This document shows, one piece after another, positions 1 to 6,673 of a DNA stretch of 11,498 bases (the first letter of the stretch is position 1; every line of letters begins with the position of its first letter). The stretch lies in assembly GCA_947630865.1 (NCBI GenBank), contig CANRJE010000037.1, positions 1 through 11,498 of the forward strand, given 5' to 3'. The notes under the pieces were generated by a model. That model was not told where the DNA came from. It saw only the letters and a program-made list of their open reading frames with translations, and did not search any database. Source of the DNA: an uncultured Bacilli bacterium (lineage in GTDB: Bacteria; Bacillota_I; Bacilli_A; RF39; UBA660). A program made the position numbers and the translations under genes.

Positions 1-2
1 TA

Positions 3-1019
3 AATAAAACATATTATGGAAGTATAGATGTAGGATTATATCAAGATGATAAACATGAAAACAACTTTGTAGAAGAAGTAAAAACAAAATTAATAAGTAA
101 CTATTCAGGTAGTAAAGAAGATTTTACAGGAGGCTTAGTAGCAGTTAATCAAACTGGAGATTTATATAAAGAAAACAATAATGAAGAAATAAGAGAATAC
201 AGATATTCTGGACCAAATGTAAATAATTATGTAACATTTAATGATGAGATTTGGAGAATAATAGGAGTATTTAAAGATGAAAATAATATAGAGCGTGTTA
301 AGATAGTTAGAAGTAATTTTTTAATAAATAAAGATAATCAATTTCCATTAAATTATACAATTAATAATAAAAACTATGTTTTAAGTTATAACAATGCTGG
401 ATTTTATTGGAATTTGTATGGTGATCAAAGCTGCGATACTGATTGGACAATTGCAGGACTTCAATACTTTTTAAATACCGAATATGATGAAAATGAAAAT
501 GTGAATTATGGGTATTTGCATTATGTTGATACTAATTTTAAAAATATGATTGATGAAGTAACCTACTATTTAGGAAACGGAACTGATAAAATTACTCCTT
601 TAGAATTGTATAATCGTGAACATAGTGAATCAAATATTTTAAGTGGTAATAAATTTAAGTGGATTGGAAAAATTGCTTTAATGTATGGCAGTGATGTAGG
701 GTATGCAGCTAATAGTAAATATTGGAATAGTATAAATGTTGCTGATTATACAAGTTCAGCAATTAATAATTCTAGTTGGCTATTAACAATAGGAAATCGT
801 ATTATTCCATCTTCATCTTGGTTATTAACACCAGTAAGTTCTGATGCTGCTCTTAGATGGAGATATAGTTCAGTAGAGCAAAATCAAGGACAAATTGATG
901 TTGCAGGAGTTTATGGAGCTCATACTATTTTACCAACTTTATATTTAAAAAGCGATGTAAAAATAACTAAAGGTGATGGCACTTCTTCAAATCCTTATGA
1001 ATTAATTCTTACAGATTAA
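3..1019 (+). CDS. Surface/pilin-like repeat-family protein, 3' part (5' end outside window)
   Basis: The reading frame is open from the first complete codon (position 3) to the TAA at 1017-1019, so the gene enters from the left. About 338 residues are visible. An internal TTG at 414 is not needed as a start. Visible motifs are YRYSGPNVNNYV (residues about 66-77), then WRIIGVF (about 84-90), a GKIALMYGSDVGYA block, a SSWLLTPVSSD block, and a C-terminus ending LYLKSDVKITKGDGTSSNPY. I know this series from large families of secreted or prepilin-like proteins in uncultured Bacillota, resembling DUF6273-type domains. The N-terminal membrane or prepilin segment expected of such proteins would lie outside the window. 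A cell-surface location is inferred. The function is unknown, and the family name is from memory. A terminator follows immediately, so this is the last gene of its transcript. Confidence 0.75.
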   Translation, partial: NKTYYGSIDVGLYQDDKHENNFVEEVKTKLISNYSGSKEDFTGGLVAVNQTGDLYKENNNEEIREYRYSGPNVNNYVTFNDEIWRIIGVFKDENNIERVKIVRSNFLINKDNQFPLNYTINNKNYVLSYNNAGFYWNLYGDQSCDTDWTIAGLQYFLNTEYDENENVNYGYLHYVDTNFKNMIDEVTYYLGNGTDKITPLELYNREHSESNILSGNKFKWIGKIALMYGSDVGYAANSKYWNSINVADYTSSAINNSSWLLTIGNRIIPSSSWLLTPVSSDAALRWRYSSVEQNQGQIDVAGVYGAHTILPTLYLKSDVKITKGDGTSSNPYELILTD

Positions 1020-1046
1020 AAGTCTAAATATAAATAGACTTTTTTT
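1020..1046 (+). terminator. Rho-independent terminator after the surface protein
   Basis: A 7-bp stem (AAGTCTA at 1020-1026 with TAGACTT at 1035-1041) has an 8-base loop and leads into seven T (1040-1046). It starts directly after the stop codon at 1017-1019 and separates this transcript from the miaB promoter. Confidence 0.85.
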
Positions 1047-1048
1047 GA

Positions 1049-1077
1049 TTGTCAAAACTTTATTTTTGTGGTATATT
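1049..1077 (+). promoter_or_regulatory. Sigma-A promoter of the miaB operon
   Basis: The -35 box is TTGTCA (1049-1054) and the -10 box is TATATT (1072-1077), with a 17-bp spacer. An extended -10 TG precedes the -10 box (TGG at 1069-1071). Transcription would begin near 1084. That gives a leader of about 20 bases and excludes any miaB start upstream of 1105. Confidence 0.8.
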
Positions 1078-1104
1078 ATTTCGGTAAGTGGAGAGGGTGT
1101 TAAA

Positions 1105-2514
1105 ATGCAAGTACCAAGTTATGAAGCAGCTAAAAAAAGAACTAAAAATGAAACTTTAATTAGAGATTTTAAAATGCCTTTAAAATATCAAAAAATAGGA
1201 GCAGGTAAAAAATTCTTTTTAAAAACTTATGGTTGTCAAATGAATGAACATGATAGTGAAAATATAAAAGGTATGTTAGAAGCTATGAGTTTTTCTGAAG
1301 TAGATGAAATGGAAGATGCTGATTTTATATTATTAAACACTTGTTCTATAAGAGAAAATGCTCATAATAAAGCTTTTGGAATGCTTGGAAGAATAAAACA
1401 TTTAAAACAATCTAATCCTAAAATTATTACAGCTTTATGTGGCTGTATGGCTCAAGAAGAAGGAGTAGTAGCAGAAATATTAAAAAAATATAAGTTTGTT
1501 AATTTTGTGTTTGGTACTCATAATCTTGATGATTTACCAAAACTTTTAGCTAACAGTTTTAAAGATCAAAAATTAAACATTGAAGTTAAAAGTCAAGAAG
1601 GAGATATTGTTGAAAATATTCCAGTTTCAAGAGTTAGTAAATATAAAGCGTATGTTAATATTATCTATGGCTGTGATAAATTCTGTACTTATTGTATAGT
1701 TCCTTATACAAGAGGAAAACAAAGAAGCAGAAAGAAAGAAGATATTATTAAAGAAGTTAAAGAATTAGTTAAAGATGGCTATCAAGAAGTAACTCTTTTA
1801 GGACAAAACGTCAATGCTTATGGTAAAGATTTATATGAAGACTATGAACTTGCAGATTTACTTATTGATATTAGTAAAACAAACATTCCAAGAATCCGTT
1901 TTTTAACAAGTCACCCTTGGGATTTCTCTGATAAATTAATAGAAGCAATAAAAAATTATCCAAATATATTAAATTTTGTTCATTTACCAGTTCAATCTGG
2001 AAATAATAGAATTTTAAAATTAATGGGAAGACGTTATACAAGAGAAAAATATAAAGAATTATTTGATAAATTAAAAAGTATTGAAGGTATAAGTATTACA
2101 ACTGATATTATTGTAGGATTTCCAGGAGAAACTGAAGAAGAATTTCTTGATACACTTGACCTTGTTAATTATTGTAAATATGATAGTGCTTTTACATTCA
2201 TTTATTCAAAAAGAGAAAATACACCAGCTGCTAAATTAAAAGATGATGTTACTTTAAAAGAAAAAGAAGAACGTTTATATCGCTTAAATGATTTAGTAAA
2301 TAAATATTCTTTAGAATCTAATCAAAGAATGCTTAACAAAACTTATGATGTTCTAGTTGAAGGATTTAGTAATAAAGAAGGTATGCTTTTTGGTTATACA
2401 GAAACTAATAAATTAGTTAACTTTAAAGGACAAGAAGAGTTAATAGGAAAGATTCTTAAAGTAAAAATAACTGATGCTAAAAGTTTTAGTTTAGATGGTG
2501 AGTTAGTTGAATAA
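1105..2514 (+). CDS. miaB: tRNA-2-methylthio-N6-dimethylallyladenosine synthase MiaB
   Basis: MiaB is a radical-SAM methylthiotransferase that converts i6A37 to ms2i6A37 in tRNAs reading UNN codons, using two [4Fe-4S] clusters. The protein has 469 residues from the ATG at 1105, normal for MiaB. The N-terminal UPF0004 domain supplies the auxiliary-cluster cysteines: Cys44 in KTYGCQMNEHDSE, Cys80 in NTCSIRENA and Cys114 in CGCMAQ. The radical-SAM motif is CDKFCTYC (Cys190, Cys194, Cys197), followed by IVPYTRGKQRSR. A C-terminal TRAM-like region covers roughly the last 65 residues. I chose 1105 because a good Shine-Dalgarno (GGAGAGGG, 1090-1097) precedes it. The frame stays open back to 1045, but that stretch is promoter and lies upstream of the likely transcription start. 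The stop overlaps the next gene by 8 bases. The CxxxCxxC context is MiaB-like rather than RimO- or MtaB-like. Confidence 0.96.
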   Translation: MQVPSYEAAKKRTKNETLIRDFKMPLKYQKIGAGKKFFLKTYGCQMNEHDSENIKGMLEAMSFSEVDEMEDADFILLNTCSIRENAHNKAFGMLGRIKHLKQSNPKIITALCGCMAQEEGVVAEILKKYKFVNFVFGTHNLDDLPKLLANSFKDQKLNIEVKSQEGDIVENIPVSRVSKYKAYVNIIYGCDKFCTYCIVPYTRGKQRSRKKEDIIKEVKELVKDGYQEVTLLGQNVNAYGKDLYEDYELADLLIDISKTNIPRIRFLTSHPWDFSDKLIEAIKNYPNILNFVHLPVQSGNNRILKLMGRRYTREKYKELFDKLKSIEGISITTDIIVGFPGETEEEFLDTLDLVNYCKYDSAFTFIYSKRENTPAAKLKDDVTLKEKEERLYRLNDLVNKYSLESNQRMLNKTYDVLVEGFSNKEGMLFGYTETNKLVNFKGQEELIGKILKVKITDAKSFSLDGELVE

Positions 2515-2836
2515 AGAAATAGAAATAAAAGTAAAAGAAATTGTTAATTATATTCAAAATACTAAAGAATATAAAAATTACTTAAAAGCAAAAGAATTAC
2601 TAGATCAAGATGAAGAATTAAAATCAATAATTAAAAATATAAAAAAATATCAACAAGATATAGTAAAGAAAAATGCTAAAAAAGATGAATTAGAAGAAAA
2701 AATAGATGAATGTTTAGAAAAGTTACATTTTTCTCCTTTATATAATGAATATGAAATGTTTCAAAATGAAGTTAATAATATGTTAACAATTTTTGAAAAT
2801 AAAATTAATAAATACTTTAAAGATGTATTTAACTAG
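2507..2836 (+). CDS. YlbF/YmcA-family protein (Y-complex / RNA-maturation regulator family)
   Basis: This 109-residue, strongly charged, all-helical protein ends in the family signature SPLYNEYEMFQNEVNNML (residues 76-93). In Bacillus, YlbF and YmcA (RicF, RicA) form a complex with YaaT that carries Fe-S clusters. The complex affects RNase Y-dependent mRNA processing, competence, sporulation and biofilm formation. It lies directly behind miaB, as ymcA does in Bacillus (ymcB-ymcA), which favours a YmcA-type role. It is shorter than Bacillus YmcA/YlbF (about 140-150 residues). It has a single cysteine (Cys69), so the cluster ligands described for the Bacillus proteins are not evident. The start is TTG at 2507, inside the end of miaB, with GGTGAG at 2497-2502 as a close-set ribosome site. 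Translational coupling is likely. The family is fairly sure, the exact orthologue is not. Confidence 0.82.
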   Translation: MNKEIEIKVKEIVNYIQNTKEYKNYLKAKELLDQDEELKSIIKNIKKYQQDIVKKNAKKDELEEKIDECLEKLHFSPLYNEYEMFQNEVNNMLTIFENKINKYFKDVFN

Positions 2837-2843
2837 GTGGTTT

Positions 2844-3314
2844 ATGAGTCAAGATTATAAAAAAGTATTAGAACTTGAAGAAGAAGTAGGAGACTTACTA
2901 GAAAACAATGTTAAAACTGATGATGAAAGATTAATAAATATTGTTGAAAAATTAAAGAAAATTTTGAAAAAGATTTCTAATGATGAAATATTAAATATTT
3001 TATCTTATGAAAGTCCTTTACATTTTGTTATTCAAGTTGCTACATATTTAAAAAAATATAAGATAAATAAAAAAGAATTAAAAGAGAGTAAGGCTTATAA
3101 AGAAGAATTTGAAAAATTAAATAGTTTTGCTTTAAGGATTAGAGATATAGCAATAAGTGAAGAAGAATATCATTATATTTGTTATAAGTGTGATATAGAC
3201 AGTGTTGCAGAATATTTATTAAAAAATATGACTAATGAAGAAATTATGGAACTTTCTAATGCTTCAGATAATTGGGATTATAAGTTATTCTTGTATGGAA
3301 ATTTAAAAAATTAG
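2844..3314 (+). CDS. Unrecognised 156-residue helical protein, third gene of the miaB operon
   Basis: I do not recognise this protein. It starts at the ATG at 2844, eight bases after the upstream stop, with AGGTGG (2835-2840) as ribosome site. The frame is open to 2793, but that extension lies inside the preceding gene and lacks a ribosome site. The product is acidic and Lys/Glu/Leu-rich. It looks mostly alpha-helical, with probable amphipathic helices at residues 1-20, 27-45 and 80-110. No signal peptide or membrane segment is visible. Near the C-terminus is a YHYICYKCDIDS patch with a lone CxxC-like pair (YICYKC), too little to claim zinc binding. Spacing places it on the miaB transcript, so a cytosolic role linked to RNA metabolism is possible but only inferred. 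No clear terminator with a T-tract follows before the tRNA. Confidence 0.75.
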   Translation: MSQDYKKVLELEEEVGDLLENNVKTDDERLINIVEKLKKILKKISNDEILNILSYESPLHFVIQVATYLKKYKINKKELKESKAYKEEFEKLNSFALRIRDIAISEEEYHYICYKCDIDSVAEYLLKNMTNEEIMELSNASDNWDYKLFLYGNLKN

Positions 3315-3338
3315 ATTAGAAATATTTTATTAAGTTAA

Positions 3339-3373
3339 AATTTATTTTAGCATTATTTATGTTAAAATAAATT
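3339..3373. repeat. Long perfect-stem hairpin between the miaB operon and tRNA-Arg(CCT)
   Basis: The inverted repeat has an 11-bp perfect outer stem (AATTTATTTTA 3339-3349 with TAAAATAAATT 3363-3373). It continues through G-T, C-G, A-T and T-A pairs to a 5-base loop (3354-3358), giving 15 pairs in all. No T-run follows on either strand, so it is not a classic terminator. The right arm contains a possible extended -10 box for the tRNA (TGT then TAAAAT, 3360-3368), although no convincing -35 box matches it. It could be an attenuating or processing hairpin. Confidence 0.6.
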
Positions 3374-3377
3374 AGAT

Positions 3378-3454
3378 GTCCTTGTAACTCAATTGGAAAG
3401 AGTAATCCTCTCCTAAAGGATAAGTTGGAGGTTCAAGTCCTCTCAGGGACGCCA
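3378..3454 (+). tRNA. tRNA-Arg, anticodon CCT
   Basis: A complete 77-base cloverleaf. The acceptor pairs 3378-3384 with 3444-3450 (one G-T), and the D stem is ACTC/GAGT (3387-3390 with 3400-3403). The anticodon stem is ATCCT/AGGAT (3405-3409 with 3417-3421), with loop CTCCTAA and anticodon CCT at 3412-3414. The T arm pairs 3427-3431 with 3439-3443 and has the normal TTCAAGT loop. The discriminator is G, and CCA is encoded at 3452-3454. It reads AGG, which is used occasionally in the genes here. Confidence 0.95.
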
Positions 3455-3465
3455 TATTGGGATAG

Positions 3466-3492
3466 AAAACTGATAAAAATTCAGTTTTTTTT
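3466..3492 (+). terminator. Terminator after tRNA-Arg(CCT)
   Basis: An 8-bp stem (AAAACTGA 3466-3473 with TCAGTTTT 3481-3488) has a 7-base loop and eight T (3485-3492). It ends the tRNA transcript and probably any read-through from the miaB operon. Confidence 0.85.
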
Positions 3493-3632
3493 CGTGAAAA
3501 ATATAACTTTTAAGAATTAAAATTTTTAAAAAAGAAAATACTAAATAAAAGTTATTAAAGTTACTAATCAATTATGGTTAATTAAACCTCTAAATTATTA
3601 TAAAAATGAATTTTTTGATTTACTAATAGGTG

Positions 3633-3661
3633 TTTACAAGTTAAGAAAAGTATGCCATAAT
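3633..3661 (+). promoter_or_regulatory. Promoter of the 582-residue metallopeptidase-like gene
   Basis: TTTACA (-35, 3633-3638) and CATAAT (-10, 3656-3661) have a 17-bp spacer, and an extended -10 TGC lies at 3653-3655. The predicted transcription start is near 3668, about 26 bases before the ATG at 3694. The spacer from 3493 to 3632 shows nothing else I can name. Confidence 0.75.
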
Positions 3662-3693
3662 TAAATTAAGAAATAATAAGAGGTGAATATTTC

Positions 3694-5442
3694 ATGAGTG
3701 TTTTAAATCTTGATTTTTCTATATATAAAAAAGATATAGTAGAAGCTTATATTGAAATTTTTGGAGAAGAGTATAGAGAATTTCTTGAACAAAGAGCTGA
3801 TAAAATTATGACTTTAGTTTATTTGCAAGATAGAGATGTAAGTGATTATTTCTTTTCTCAGATAGACTGTAAAAGAAAAGAATTAGGAATAAAGTTTTTA
3901 AATCAAATTGGTTTTAATATTGATAGTCAAAATATAGATTATACTATAGAGTTACCAAAAGAAGCAAATGATATATTAGGAGAATTTTTGGGACCATTTG
4001 TTTATTGGTTTAATACCTATCGAGAGCCTTATCTAATGAATATCGAATATGACAATATACCTATATATATTATAAATAAGTTAAAAAGTTCTAATACTCC
4101 TAACGTAACTATCGATAATTATAAAGATTTTAAAACAAGTGAAGAATATCAAAAAATTGTTGATAAAATAAAATATTTTAAGAGCGTTTATCAAGAATTA
4201 TTAAAAGAGATGAAAGATTATCAAGGTAAAGAACAAGCTGATTATTTAGATTTCTTTGAAACGGAAAACTTAAGAACTCAAGAAATTAGTAATGAATTTA
4301 TTTTATATGCTTATAAAAAATTTGAAAAATATTTACCAAGAGAAATAATAGATAGATTAAATGCTTTATATAGTGATGATAATGAAAAAGCTTATGCAAT
4401 TATTGGACTTTTAAAAGGTAAAAACGATATAGAATATTTTTCTTTAAATGATGAAAAAGAATTAGAAAAAATAAATTTTGAAAATCCTGATGATGAAATA
4501 AGATATATTTATATTGAAAGACTATCTTATTTTAAAAAACTAGGTATTAATATAGAAAAAATTCCTAATACTTTGGAAGAACTTCATAAAATGTATCAGA
4601 CATTAATAGCAAGAGATGATGTAAAGAAAATAATTCCATCTTTTGATCTTATAAATACATATGATAAATTTAAGAAACAAGCTATTGATTTTACTGAAAG
4701 AAAAACAGTTTTTACAAGTAAATCAGTAGAAAAAGCTAGGGAAAAATATGGGGAAGATTTTACAGGTTTAAATTTAGCTACACTTTTTAATTTTACTAAA
4801 GCTAAAACTGTAACTTCTGAATATACAAATAATATTAATGGAAAAAACCAAATTTTAATTACTATTTCTCCTAGTGAAAAATCATCAGGAGTTCTAGATT
4901 ATGTTTATTTACATGAATTTTGTCATGCTCTTGAAGAAGATTTAGAACATAATCAAGGATGTGGTTTTGAAGATTGGAGTGAAAAATATAAAGTAGCTCG
5001 TAATCCTTATCTTCTTAATAAAAGATTTTTTGAAATAATTAATGAAGCTGTTACAGATATATTTGCAATAAAAGCTAAAGAAATACTACATAAAAAGGGA
5101 ATTTATATGGCTAATGAAAATTATTTAAAATCTAATTTAAATAGTCTTAATACTAATGTTATTTTAAAAAATATGTTAATGCCATTTATTAATAATTATT
5201 ATTCTGAAATAAAGCAATTTCGTTTATATCATGATAAAAAACCTTTATTTGATGCAATAGGGGAAGATAATTTTTTAGAATTAAATGATATTATTAATCT
5301 AACTTCATATTTAATAAGTGGAACTTCTGATAATTATGAAGAACTTATGCAATCTGAAAATATTCAAGAGCAATTTCAAAGATTAAATGCCTTATATGAA
5401 AAAATTGCTAAAATGAATAGTGAAGGGTCAATGAGTATTTGA
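3694..5442 (+). CDS. Putative cytosolic zinc metallopeptidase (gluzincin-like HExxH + NExxTD)
   Basis: I do not recognise a named family. The 582-residue protein carries HEFCH at residues 407-411, preceded by hydrophobic LDYVYL. Forty residues later comes NEAVTD (450-455). An HExxH helix followed by an NExxxD-type helix carrying the third zinc ligand (here Glu451) is the gluzincin pattern seen in thermolysin-like enzymes, so zinc-dependent peptidase activity is a fair prediction. The first 400 residues are helical and charged, without recognisable motifs. No signal peptide or membrane segment is visible, so it is probably cytosolic, which is unusual for thermolysin-type enzymes. The start has AAGAGGTGA (3678-3686) seven bases upstream. 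It is a single-gene unit between two tRNA genes, with its own promoter and terminator. The stop is TGA. Substrate and role are unknown, and it is not evidently homologous to the membrane pair at 6693-10024. Confidence 0.7.
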   Translation: MSVLNLDFSIYKKDIVEAYIEIFGEEYREFLEQRADKIMTLVYLQDRDVSDYFFSQIDCKRKELGIKFLNQIGFNIDSQNIDYTIELPKEANDILGEFLGPFVYWFNTYREPYLMNIEYDNIPIYIINKLKSSNTPNVTIDNYKDFKTSEEYQKIVDKIKYFKSVYQELLKEMKDYQGKEQADYLDFFETENLRTQEISNEFILYAYKKFEKYLPREIIDRLNALYSDDNEKAYAIIGLLKGKNDIEYFSLNDEKELEKINFENPDDEIRYIYIERLSYFKKLGINIEKIPNTLEELHKMYQTLIARDDVKKIIPSFDLINTYDKFKKQAIDFTERKTVFTSKSVEKAREKYGEDFTGLNLATLFNFTKAKTVTSEYTNNINGKNQILITISPSEKSSGVLDYVYLHEFCHALEEDLEHNQGCGFEDWSEKYKVARNPYLLNKRFFEIINEAVTDIFAIKAKEILHKKGIYMANENYLKSNLNSLNTNVILKNMLMPFINNYYSEIKQFRLYHDKKPLFDAIGEDNFLELNDIINLTSYLISGTSDNYEELMQSENIQEQFQRLNALYEKIAKMNSEGSMSI

Positions 5443-5493
5443 TTAATATTTTAAAGAATAATAAATAAAAAGATTAAACTAATTTTTAATATG

Positions 5494-5522
5494 AAAAGTA
5501 AGAAAAAAACTTACTTTTTTTT
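5494..5522 (+). terminator. Terminator after the metallopeptidase-like gene
   Basis: A 9-bp stem (AAAAGTAAG 5494-5502 with CTTACTTTT 5510-5518) has a loop of seven A and runs into eight T (5515-5522). Confidence 0.88.
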
Positions 5523-5536
5523 GCTAAAGAGTGCTC

Positions 5537-5565
5537 TTTAAAAATAGAATAAAAGATGCTATAAT
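5537..5565 (+). promoter_or_regulatory. Promoter of tRNA-Arg(CCG)
   Basis: A perfect TATAAT (5560-5565) with extended -10 TGC (5557-5559) lies 17 bp from a weaker -35 TTTAAA (5537-5542). Transcription would start near 5572, about 30 bases upstream of the mature tRNA 5' end. Confidence 0.72.
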
Positions 5566-5603
5566 TATTTTACGTCTTGAAAAATAATATTAAGTTTAAG
5601 AAT

Positions 5604-5678
5604 GTTCTCATAGTATAATGGATAGTACGAATCCCTCCGAAGGATTAAATGTAGGTCCGATTCCTACTGAGAACACCA
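5604..5678 (+). tRNA. tRNA-Arg, anticodon CCG
   Basis: A 75-base cloverleaf. The acceptor is GTTCTCA/TGAGAAC (5604-5610 with 5668-5674), fully paired. The D stem is GTAT/GTAC (one T-G pair), with GG at 5620-5621 in the loop. The anticodon stem is AATCC/GGATT, with loop CTCCGAA and anticodon CCG at 5637-5639. The T stem is GTAGG/CCTAC. The discriminator is A, and CCA is encoded at 5676-5678. The T loop reads TCCGATT, so the normally invariant T55 of TTC is C, which is unusual. It would read CGG, a codon I cannot find in frame in this window. Confidence 0.92.
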
Positions 5679-5685
5679 ATATAGT

Positions 5686-5713
5686 AAAAAAAGCATTTTG
5701 ATTGAATGCTTTT
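5686..5713. terminator. Bidirectional terminator shared by tRNA-Arg(CCG) and the fic-like gene
   Basis: A 9-bp stem (AAAAGCATT 5689-5697 with AATGCTTTT 5705-5713) has a 7-base loop. On the minus strand the stem is followed by a T-run (complement of A 5686-5692). On the plus strand it is followed by TTTT-A-TTTT. The plus-side arm overlaps the fic-like stop codon (5712-5714), so the two convergent transcripts share one hairpin. Confidence 0.85.
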
Positions 5714-6551
5714 ATTTTGGTTTATTTTCTTTTAAATAATTTTTAGTTTGTTCAGTATCATTGACTAATTCAGAATTATTTATATCTAGAAGGACAATAG
5801 CATCACATATTTTATAATAATAAAACTTAACGATATCATCATAATCTTCATCTCTAATAGCTTTTAAGAGAGCATCTTTATATTCTTTTCTTTCACTTAC
5901 ATCTATATAAAGAGGAGGAATATTAATTCTTTTTAGTAAAAGATTTAAAAGAGCTCTTATTGTTCTTTTGTTTCCATCTTCAAAAGGTTGGAGTTTTATT
6001 AATTTAACACTTAAAATGATACAATCATTTATATAACCGAATAGATTACCACTATAATAATTATCAAATATTCGATTAGAAATAGTTGGATTTAAAAACA
6101 TATTAAATATTCTTGAAGCAGTTTTAGGAGAAGGAACTTCCGTATTAAAATCTTTTAAAACTACTTCGTTTTCTCTTAATTTTCCACCATATTCTGGATT
6201 AGGACATTTAGAATAAAGTTTACTATGAATAATTAAAGATGAAATAAAAATATTAAAATTATCTCTTTGGAAATCAAAATCATTTATATAATCATAAATT
6301 AAACTAATACCTTCTTTTTCATATTGGGTAACACCTTCATCAATTAATGATTCGTTTTCAATAAATAAACGTTTATATTCTTTAATAATTAAACTAAAAT
6401 GAGGTTTAGCAACTTGATAAAAATAAAGAGCAATTAAATTCTTAGCTAAGAATATTTCATTACTATCTATTTTTCCAGTTAAACGTCTGCTTTTATATTC
6501 TTCATAAGTAGTTTTAATGAATTTTCTAGTTTCTATATCATTACTATTCAT
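5712..6551 (-). CDS. Fic/DOC-fold protein with Gln in place of the motif histidine
   Basis: The protein has 279 residues from the ATG at 6551. Its Fic motif is QPFEDGNKRTIR (residues 188-199) against the family pattern HxFx(D/E)GNxxRxxR. Every position matches except the first, where His is Gln (codon CAA). In Fic enzymes that histidine is the general base for AMP transfer to target hydroxyls, so activity may be lost or changed. Before the motif a helical region includes SPKTASRIFNMF, and after it come a LLNLLL helix and a RKEYKDALLKAI segment, both as in Fic domains. Near the N-terminus LTGKIDSNE (24-32) loosely resembles the autoinhibitory (S/T)xxxE(G/N) helix of class II Fic proteins, but without its Glu-Gly/Asn. 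A start at 6575 is possible, but it has no ribosome site, while AGAAAGG lies ten bases before 6551. No antitoxin-like gene is adjacent. Confidence 0.82.
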   Translation of the reverse strand: MNSNDIETRKFIKTTYEEYKSRRLTGKIDSNEIFLAKNLIALYFYQVAKPHFSLIIKEYKRLFIENESLIDEGVTQYEKEGISLIYDYINDFDFQRDNFNIFISSLIIHSKLYSKCPNPEYGGKLRENEVVLKDFNTEVPSPKTASRIFNMFLNPTISNRIFDNYYSGNLFGYINDCIILSVKLIKLQPFEDGNKRTIRALLNLLLKRINIPPLYIDVSERKEYKDALLKAIRDEDYDDIVKFYYYKICDAIVLLDINNSELVNDTEQTKNYLKENKPK

Positions 6552-6561
6552 AACTATCAAG

Positions 6562-6568
6562 CCTTTCT
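6562..6568 (-). promoter_or_regulatory. Ribosome site that decides the fic-like start
   Basis: On the minus strand AGAAAGG lies ten bases before the ATG at 6551-6549. The upstream in-frame ATG at 6575-6573 has only A/T-rich sequence in front of it. This favours the shorter, 279-residue product. Confidence 0.6.
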
Positions 6569-6606
6569 GGGACATTTAATTAAAGTTTTAAAAAAACTTG
6601 ACTGTT

Positions 6607-6635
6607 ATTATATATTTTAATTCTCTTTTTGGCAA
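6607..6635 (-). promoter_or_regulatory. Promoter of the fic-like gene
   Basis: Read on the minus strand: TTGCCA (-35, 6635-6630) and TATAAT (-10, 6612-6607) with a 17-bp spacer. It is back to back with the promoter of the 6693 operon, with the two -35 boxes nine bases apart. Confidence 0.78.
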
Positions 6636-6644
6636 GTAATTTTA

Positions 6645-6673
6645 TTGAATTAATTATTAATATTTGATAAAAT
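6645..6673 (+). promoter_or_regulatory. Promoter of the membrane peptidase-like operon
   Basis: TTGAAT (-35, 6645-6650) and TAAAAT (-10, 6668-6673) with a 17-bp spacer and extended -10 TGA (6665-6667). Transcription would start near 6680, so the leader is only about a dozen bases and consists mostly of the ribosome site AGGGATGA (6681-6688). Confidence 0.72.

Noticed and set aside
1045..1104. Upstream in-frame extension of miaB from a TTG at 1045
   Set aside because: The stretch contains the -35 and -10 boxes and lies before the predicted transcription start. The ATG at 1105 has its own Shine-Dalgarno and gives the usual MiaB length.
2793..2843. In-frame extension of the 156-residue gene from the ATG at 2793
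   Set aside because: It lies inside the YlbF-like gene with no ribosome site, whereas the ATG at 2844 follows AGGTGG.
5440..5442. Mycoplasma-type code with TGA as Trp
   Set aside because: TGA serves as the stop of the 3694 gene and is soon followed by a terminator, and Trp is TGG throughout.
3378..5678. A mobile element bounded by the two tRNA-Arg genes
   Set aside because: The 3' ends of the two tRNAs share no direct repeat beyond normal tRNA bases, both tRNAs are complete, and there is no integrase, transposase or phage gene between them.
5712..6551. Fic-type toxin-antitoxin pair
   Set aside because: No small antitoxin gene with a (S/T)xxxE(G/N) motif is next to it, and the catalytic His is missing.
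6552..6575. Start of the fic-like gene at 6575
   Set aside because: No ribosome site precedes it. It remains possible, but AGAAAGG before 6551 is better evidence.
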